The notes beneath the pieces were generated by a model that did not search any database, was not told the DNA's origin, and was given only the letters and a program-made list of their open reading frames with translations. A stretch of DNA of 10,845 bases from an uncultured Mycoplasmatota bacterium. Its GTDB lineage: Bacteria > Bacillota_I > Bacilli_A > RF39 > UBA660. This document shows positions 7,235 to 10,845 of this stretch, piece after piece (positions within the stretch are counted from its first letter, which is position 1; the number at the start of each line of letters is the position of its first letter). The stretch is from contig CAMJMP010000018.1 in NCBI GenBank assembly GCA_946407055.1, positions 1-10,845 on the forward strand, read 5' to 3'. Both the position numbers and the translations under genes were made by a program.

Positions 7235-8110
7235 TTATTCAATATCTTTTGGTTCTGTTACTTCTTCTTCTGCAGTTGGTTCTGTAGGAAGTTCTCTAAC
7301 AGGTTCTGAAGGCATTTCATTTAATTCTGGTGTTTCTTTTGTTGTACCTTTAGAATCAAGTGATTTCTTAATAATAATTGATGCTACTATACATATTACA
7401 CCAATTACGATTGCTGTAATACCAATCTTAGATACAGTACCCATTAAATTCTTATTAAACATAGTTTGAAGTTCATCTGGTAAATCTTCTTCTAATACTC
7501 TACCAAATGCTCCACCACCAAGTTTAATGATGATACCATTGATTAAAGAAGTTAAACCTAAATGGAACAATACTTTATCTAATCTCTTACATACTAAGTA
7601 AATTAAGAATAAGCAAAGTACGATAATTCCTATACATACATAAATAGTTTTTGAATAGATAACTTCAAATACCTTTTTTACGTCTTTATCTACTACTTGT
7701 TCTGTTTTTAACTCTTTATCTAGTTTAGCTATAGCATCTTTTACTTCTGACTTAGCTATTTTTTCATCTGCATTCTTGTTATATTTGTCAACAGCTTCAT
7801 CTAAAACTTTTTCTAGGTCATCTGAATCCATTTTATCTAAGACACCAGCTTGTACTTTAAAGTAACTACTTAAATATTCACTTAAAGCTTTTTCTAGATC
7901 CTTTTCATCGATATACTCACTTATTTTAGAATCAGAATCTTCAAGTATATCAGTGAACTTATCATATCCTCCATCATCTTTAGCAACAATGTTCATTAAT
8001 GCTACCATGTTTTTAGGTGCTAAGAATTGTCTTCCTATCATTAATACACTGAAAACTATTAATGCACCAAAGATAATAATACCTAAAAAGACATTTACTA
8101 CTTTCTTCAT
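7235..8110 (-). CDS. Unrecognised four-TM protein with large soluble loop and Pro/Glu-rich tail
   Basis: I do not recognise this 291-aa protein. A hydrophobic N-terminal segment (5-26) may be an uncleaved anchor. Residues 28-152 are a charged, helical domain rich in Asp, Lys and Glu, probably outside the membrane. Hydrophobic segments follow at about 153-174, 180-198 and 226-248. The last 40 residues are a low-complexity tail with repeated Pro/Glu/Thr (PSEPVRELPTEPTAEEE). With four segments, both termini would face the cytoplasm and the 125-aa domain would be external. The ATG follows AGAGGAAA by a normal distance. A TATAAT (8141-8136, minus strand) lies upstream, so it is probably transcribed alone, divergently from the sirtuin gene. 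Length and composition suggest a lineage-specific envelope protein. No catalytic motif is visible. Confidence 0.8.
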   Translation of the reverse strand: MKKVVNVFLGIIIFGALIVFSVLMIGRQFLAPKNMVALMNIVAKDDGGYDKFTDILEDSDSKISEYIDEKDLEKALSEYLSSYFKVQAGVLDKMDSDDLEKVLDEAVDKYNKNADEKIAKSEVKDAIAKLDKELKTEQVVDKDVKKVFEVIYSKTIYVCIGIIVLCLFLIYLVCKRLDKVLFHLGLTSLINGIIIKLGGGAFGRVLEEDLPDELQTMFNKNLMGTVSKIGITAIVIGVICIVASIIIKKSLDSKGTTKETPELNEMPSEPVRELPTEPTAEEEVTEPKDIE

Positions 8111-8126
8111 TTTATTTCCTCTTTTC

Positions 8127-8143
8127 TATAATTACATTATAAT
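8127..8143. promoter_or_regulatory. Overlapping divergent -10 boxes for the membrane-protein and sirtuin genes
   Basis: Perfect TATAAT boxes occur on the plus strand at 8127-8132 and 8138-8143 and on the minus strand at 8141-8136, all within the 54-bp gap between the two starts. No good -35 box was found for either direction. Opposing polymerases could not occupy the minus-strand box and the 8138 plus-strand box at the same time. Confidence 0.45.
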
Positions 8144-8164
8144 ATATATGAGGTGTATAAATCT

Positions 8165-8881
8165 ATGGAAAGTTATGAAAAACTACAAAAGATGATTGAT
8201 GAATGTGATAATATTGTGTTCTTTGGAGGAGCCGGTGTTAGTACTGAATCTGGTATTAAAGATTTTAGAAGTGTTGATGGTTTATATAATGAAAAATATG
8301 ACTACCCTCCTGAAGTAATGCTTAGTAGATCTTTCTTTGATACACATACTGAAGAATTCTATAAATTCTATAAAGATAAATTAAATACATTAGATATAGA
8401 ACCGAATGTAACACATAAGTATTTAAAAAAGTTAGAAGATAAAGGTAAGTTAAAAGCTGTAATAACACAAAACATAGATGGCTTACACGAAAAAGCTGGT
8501 AGTAAGAATGTATTATTATTACATGGAACTACTTATGTTAATTATTGTATGGATTGTGGTAAGGAATATGGTGCTGAATATGTATTTAATAGTAAAGGTA
8601 TTCCTAAATGTAGTTGTGGCGGAATTATAAAACCTGATGTAGTTTTATATGAAGAACCTTTAAAAGAAGATGTTGTTATGGCTGCTATAAAAGCAATAAG
8701 TGAGTGTGACTTATTAATTATAGGTGGTACTTCTTTAGTAGTATATCCTGCAGCTAGTTATATTAACTATTTTAGAGGCAAATATTTAGTTATTATTAAT
8801 AGAGATAGTACGATTGCTGATAAAAGTGCTGATTTGGTAATACATGAGAAATTAGGAGATATTTTTAGTAAATTAAAATAG
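8165..8881 (+). CDS. Sir2-family NAD-dependent protein deacylase (sirtuin, class U-like)
   Basis: Sirtuins remove acyl groups from lysine using NAD+, giving nicotinamide and O-acyl-ADP-ribose; some instead transfer ADP-ribose. This 238-aa protein has the whole core: the NAD loop GGAGVST (from 21), GIKDFRS (30-36), TQNIDGLH (101-108), catalytic His120 in LHGT, a Cys4 zinc site (C128-x2-C131, C149-x-C151), the substrate-strand KPDVVLYEE and the GGTS nucleotide motif (187-190). It is small, with no extra domain, as in bacterial class U/III cytosolic forms. The usual GIPDFR proline is Lys32. The ATG at 8165 was chosen because GAGGTG (8150-8155) lies 9 nt upstream; a GTG at 8153 would start inside that site. 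No dedicated substrate gene is adjacent, but the VWA and macrodomain-tail-like genes follow directly. Deacylase function is the default call. Confidence 0.93.
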   Translation: MESYEKLQKMIDECDNIVFFGGAGVSTESGIKDFRSVDGLYNEKYDYPPEVMLSRSFFDTHTEEFYKFYKDKLNTLDIEPNVTHKYLKKLEDKGKLKAVITQNIDGLHEKAGSKNVLLLHGTTYVNYCMDCGKEYGAEYVFNSKGIPKCSCGGIIKPDVVLYEEPLKEDVVMAAIKAISECDLLIIGGTSLVVYPAASYINYFRGKYLVIINRDSTIADKSADLVIHEKLGDIFSKLK

Positions 8882-8903
8882 CTAATGTAATTAGCTATTT
8901 TTT
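8875..8903. terminator. Bidirectional terminator between sirtuin and VWA genes
   Basis: AAAATAGCTAAT (8875-8886) and ATTAGCTATTTT (8890-8901) form a perfect 12-bp stem with a 3-nt loop, then a T run on the plus strand and a matching T run on the minus strand. The sirtuin stop (TAG, 8879-8881) and the opposing VWA stop (TAA, 8893-8891) both lie inside the stem. Confidence 0.85.
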
Positions 8904-9487
8904 AATTCTTCTGCCCATGAGTCATCTAGTTCGTCGCATGCATACATGCAATCTACGGCTTTAGATACTGAGTTAAATAATGCTCTAGTTCCTGTTTTAC
9001 TTTTAGTATAGTCATAAGCATTTCTTTTAGAGATACCAATACTAGCCGCTTCACTAGATGAATCAATATCTGCTCCTAGATAGATGAATTCCCAGTCAGA
9101 ATGTTTCTTGATAAGTCTTTTAATACTAGATTTAGTATATTCCTTTGAGGCGTTTTCTAACCCATCAGTTGTAATAACAAATAATACTTTATTATCTGTT
9201 TGATGTTCAATGTTTTTTATTGTTTTACCAATAGCATCCATTAATGCTGTACAACCTCTTACATAATATTCTTTATTAGTAATGTTTTTAACATCTTTAA
9301 TACTACATCTATCATGTAATACTTCATATTTATCATCAAATAGAACTGTTGTAATATAAGTATTAAACTTGTTCTTTCTTTGTTTGTCTAAATATGAATT
9401 ATAACCCCCTATGGTATCTTCTTCTAAGTTAGCCATTGACCCACTACGATCTAGTAGGAAGACTACATCTAATTCTTTTCTTTTCAT
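8891..9487 (-). CDS. VWA-domain protein with intact MIDAS metal site
   Basis: The 198-aa cytoplasmic protein is essentially one von Willebrand factor A domain. The metal-ion-dependent adhesion site is complete: DRSGS (Asp13, Ser15, Ser17), Thr80 in GCTALMDAIG and Asp108 in TTDG. Further family-like stretches are DTIGGYNSYLDKQ, TVLFDD, EYYVRG and WEFIYLGADID. I know this single-domain type from many Bacillota genomes, where its function is unassigned; VWA domains usually bring partners together through Mg2+. No signal peptide or TM is present. The ATG at 9487 was chosen because AGAGGG lies about 8 nt upstream. An in-frame ATG at 9505 would add six residues but sits about 5 nt from the predicted transcription start. 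The gene is divergent from the macrodomain-tail-like gene and convergent with the sirtuin gene. Confidence 0.9.
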   Translation of the reverse strand: MKRKELDVVFLLDRSGSMANLEEDTIGGYNSYLDKQRKNKFNTYITTVLFDDKYEVLHDRCSIKDVKNITNKEYYVRGCTALMDAIGKTIKNIEHQTDNKVLFVITTDGLENASKEYTKSSIKRLIKKHSDWEFIYLGADIDSSSEAASIGISKRNAYDYTKSKTGTRALFNSVSKAVDCMYACDELDDSWAEELKNS

Positions 9488-9515
9488 TTTCTTTCCCTCT
9501 TTCATGATTACATGA

Positions 9516-9522
9516 TATTATA
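9516..9522. promoter_or_regulatory. Overlapping divergent -10 boxes for the VWA and macrodomain-tail-like genes
   Basis: TATAAT on the minus strand (9522-9517) overlaps TATTAT on the plus strand (9516-9521), the latter preceded by TGA to make an extended -10. The gap between the two starts is 75 bp. -35 boxes are poor in both directions, so either extended -10 recognition or an activator may be used. Confidence 0.45.
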
Positions 9523-9562
9523 AAGGTGTAAGTAAATGGTCGCTTGAAAGGGGACAATTTAA

Positions 9563-10072
9563 ATGAAAGAAAAATTAGAGTTATATTTAAAAGAGAATTT
9601 AGAAACACATATAGGTTTTAAGAAAGCAAGATATGTATTAGAAGACTCTTGTCTAGGAAGAGCTACTTTAGAAGATTTAGAATATGAAAGAACTTCTAGT
9701 ATAGATGAATATATAGATAAGAATAAAGATGATAATAAATTTCAAAAACTATTATTTAAATATATAGATGAAAGAGATTTAAAAGACAGTGAAGTTTATA
9801 ATAAAGTACATGTTGATAGAAGATTGTTTTCTAAGATAAGAAGTGATAGTAATTATCATCCTAGTAAAGAAACAGTTATATTACTAGGTATTGCTTTAGA
9901 ACTAAGCGAAGAAGAAATTGAAGAATTACTAGAAAGTGCAGCTTATTCATTACCAAAGAATAATCCTTATGATTTAATTATTAGATTCTGTTTTATTCAA
10001 GGAATATATGATGTAAATGTAATAAATGAATTCCTAGATGATCATGAATGTAAGCTATTGGGAGTTAATTAA
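9563..10072 (+). CDS. 169-aa protein resembling the C-terminal domain of Bacillota macrodomain proteins, HTH-like
   Basis: From memory, residues about 46-169 match the region that follows the macrodomain in many Bacillota macrodomain proteins. The key blocks are SIDEYIDK, DSEVYNKVHVDRRLFSKIRS, HPSKETVILLGIALELS, EEIEELLESAAYSL, and a closing YDLIIRFCFIQGIYDVNVINEFL near LLG. The middle (about 70-135) has the helix pattern and wording of an XRE-like helix-turn-helix, so DNA or RNA binding is possible. The macrodomain itself is absent: residues 1-45 are a short charged, helical lead (LEDLEYERTSS) with no ADP-ribose-binding glycine loop. The ATG is preceded by GAAAGGGG (9546-9553) with 9-nt spacing. 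The gene is divergent from the VWA gene. I recall such stand-alone forms beside this VWA type, which hints at a functional pair. The biochemical role is unknown. Confidence 0.8.
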   Translation: MKEKLELYLKENLETHIGFKKARYVLEDSCLGRATLEDLEYERTSSIDEYIDKNKDDNKFQKLLFKYIDERDLKDSEVYNKVHVDRRLFSKIRSDSNYHPSKETVILLGIALELSEEEIEELLESAAYSLPKNNPYDLIIRFCFIQGIYDVNVINEFLDDHECKLLGVN

Positions 10073-10099
10073 AAAGAACGATTTATAAATCGTTCTTTT
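10072..10099. terminator. Bidirectional terminator, perfect 28-bp palindrome
   Basis: AAAAGAACGATTTA (10072-10085) is followed directly by its exact reverse complement (10086-10099). As RNA, the innermost pairs would open to form the loop. T runs end the arm on both strands. The stop of the plus-strand gene (10070-10072) touches it, and the stop of the minus-strand gene (10085-10083) is inside it. Confidence 0.8.
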
Positions 10100-10352
10100 C
10101 TAATAATTCTAATAATCTTTTTTCAATTTTCTTTTCTTCTTTAACACTCTTAGCATTTTTATATGCACTATATTCATTCATTATTTCACACTTTAATTCG
10201 TTATCTAAAGGTATTTTCTTTAAAGCTAGTACTCTATCATCTAGATTAGATACTCTAACTGTTTGTTCTTTTAAATTACCTATATCAAAATATGAATCTA
10301 ATTCATTTAATGTTTCTGTTAAAGGATCTTTATTATTAAACACAAAACCCAT
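10083..10352 (-). CDS. Small unrecognised helical protein (89 aa)
   Basis: I do not recognise this 89-aa protein. It is soluble, has no Cys and no TM, and is predicted to be mostly helical. The N-terminal part (GFVFNNKDPLTETLNELDSY) leads to a Leu-rich middle, and a Lys/Glu-rich C-terminus (about 62-89, ending in KRLLELLEKNDL) could form a coiled coil. The ATG at 10352 lies 9 nt after the stop of the upstream gene, with AGGGTGG overlapping that stop, so the two genes are translated from one message and probably work together. It ends inside the shared palindromic terminator. Confidence 0.75.
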   Translation of the reverse strand: MGFVFNNKDPLTETLNELDSYFDIGNLKEQTVRVSNLDDRVLALKKIPLDNELKCEIMNEYSAYKNAKSVKEEKKIEKRLLELLEKNDL

Positions 10353-10361
10353 AATACCACC

Positions 10362-10845
10362 CTATGCTGCTAAAGAATAGTCTTCTTCTTTATTATTTAT
10401 ACTAAAGTTAACATCTTCTACCATTGTTAAGAAATCTGCTAACTTTATTTCAGATTTAAATGTAACTAAACCTAATTCTTTATCAAAGCATTCAATTACA
10501 ATACGATCACGATGATTATCATCGAAGTATACTCTACCACTAGAGATAGCACTAAGTATTAAACCTACGATTTTTTCATTATCAAATGCTATTTCTTCTA
10601 GAGAATGTTCATGATTGTAATGAATAATATTTTGAATAGTATTACGACGATTAGCTAGTTCATCTTTGTTCTTTTGTCTTCTTTTGAAGACTTCAAATTC
10701 TTGAGTTAATACTGATAGTTCATCATCGATAGATCCTTCATCAGTAGCAGTGTCATTTATACGATGTAATCTTCTACTAATAGAATTAGTAATACTATCT
10801 TCTTCTTTATCTTCATCTTCAATAGAATTTATTTGTTTAATGATA
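10362..10845 (-). CDS. Unrecognised protein, C-terminal 160 residues (N-terminus beyond right edge)
   Basis: A minus-strand frame is open without a stop from the window edge to TAG at 10364-10362, giving at least 160 residues. The visible part begins with a very acidic, probably disordered stretch (IEDEDKEEDSITNSISRR). A helical Lys/Arg/Glu-rich segment follows (LSVLTQEFEVFKRRQKNK, then ANRRNTIQNII). Next is a compact mixed region with IAFDNEKIVGLILSAISSGR, YFDDNHRDRIVIECFD and a KLADFLTMVEDVNFS block, ending SLAA. No TM is seen. The long open frame, codon use like its neighbours and tight coupling to the 89-aa gene (9-nt gap) make it a real gene. Its family and its start cannot be seen in this window. 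Confidence 0.8.
   Translation of the reverse strand, partial: IIKQINSIEDEDKEEDSITNSISRRLHRINDTATDEGSIDDELSVLTQEFEVFKRRQKNKDELANRRNTIQNIIHYNHEHSLEEIAFDNEKIVGLILSAISSGRVYFDDNHRDRIVIECFDKELGLVTFKSEIKLADFLTMVEDVNFSINNKEEDYSLAA

Noticed and set aside
7131..7469. Plus-strand open frame spanning the phosphoketolase 3' end and the opposing membrane gene
   Set aside because: Crosses the strong terminator at 7202-7232 and reads antisense to the Pro/Glu tail as a Ser/Gly/Val low-complexity string.
8153..8164. GTG start for the sirtuin at 8153
   Set aside because: The GTG lies inside the GAGGTG ribosome site; the ATG at 8165 has proper spacing and gives the usual sirtuin N-terminus.
7953..8195. Plus-strand open frame of 80 codons across the start of the membrane gene and of the sirtuin gene
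   Set aside because: Overlaps both real starts and the divergent promoters; no ribosome site.

Overview
The window is AT-rich DNA that uses the standard genetic code. Tryptophan is read from TGG, no TGA is read through, Shine-Dalgarno sites are of the AGGAGG type, and U-tailed hairpin terminators are common. The protein set (TetR + MMPL transporter + LxxG-repeat secreted protein, a single-gene phosphoketolase, a class-U-like sirtuin, a VWA protein of a Bacillota type) points to a low-GC Bacillota. An uncultured gut Bacilli or Erysipelotrichia-like lineage is the best guess; this is inference from composition and families, not a database result.

Left part (1-4790): a TetR/AcrR repressor on the minus strand faces, across 137 bp, a plus-strand operon. 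The operon encodes a 12-TM RND/MMPL exporter and an exported LxxG heptad-repeat protein whose gene overlaps the exporter gene by 17 bp. The intergenic region holds back-to-back promoters and two near-identical 13-bp palindromes (TGACY-N3-RGTCA). One palindrome lies on the exporter's -35 box and the other on its predicted transcription start, which is the expected layout for local TetR control of an envelope efflux or lipid-export system. Downstream of tetR, running off the left edge, is an open frame with a perfect AGGAGG but no ATG, GTG or TTG start.

Middle (4791-8110): a complete xylulose-5-phosphate/fructose-6-phosphate phosphoketolase stands alone with its own extended -10 promoter and a strong hairpin terminator. 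It converges on a minus-strand gene for an unrecognised four-TM protein with a large soluble loop and a Pro/Glu-rich tail.

Right part (8111-10845): a sirtuin (+), a compact VWA/MIDAS protein (-), and a 169-aa protein (+) whose C-terminal two thirds resembles, from memory, the domain that follows the macrodomain in many Bacillota macrodomain proteins. A minus-strand pair of unrecognised genes follows (an 89-aa protein and the C-terminal part of a protein running off the right edge). Sirtuin, VWA and the macrodomain-tail relative sit side by side in alternating orientation. Divergent neighbours share promoter DNA and convergent neighbours share hairpin terminators in which the stop codons are embedded or adjacent. 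This cluster is the most likely place for an undescribed NAD/ADP-ribose-linked module, but that is a hypothesis.

No rRNA, tRNA, CRISPR array, insertion sequence or riboswitch was recognised, and no stretch over 300 bases lacks a gene.
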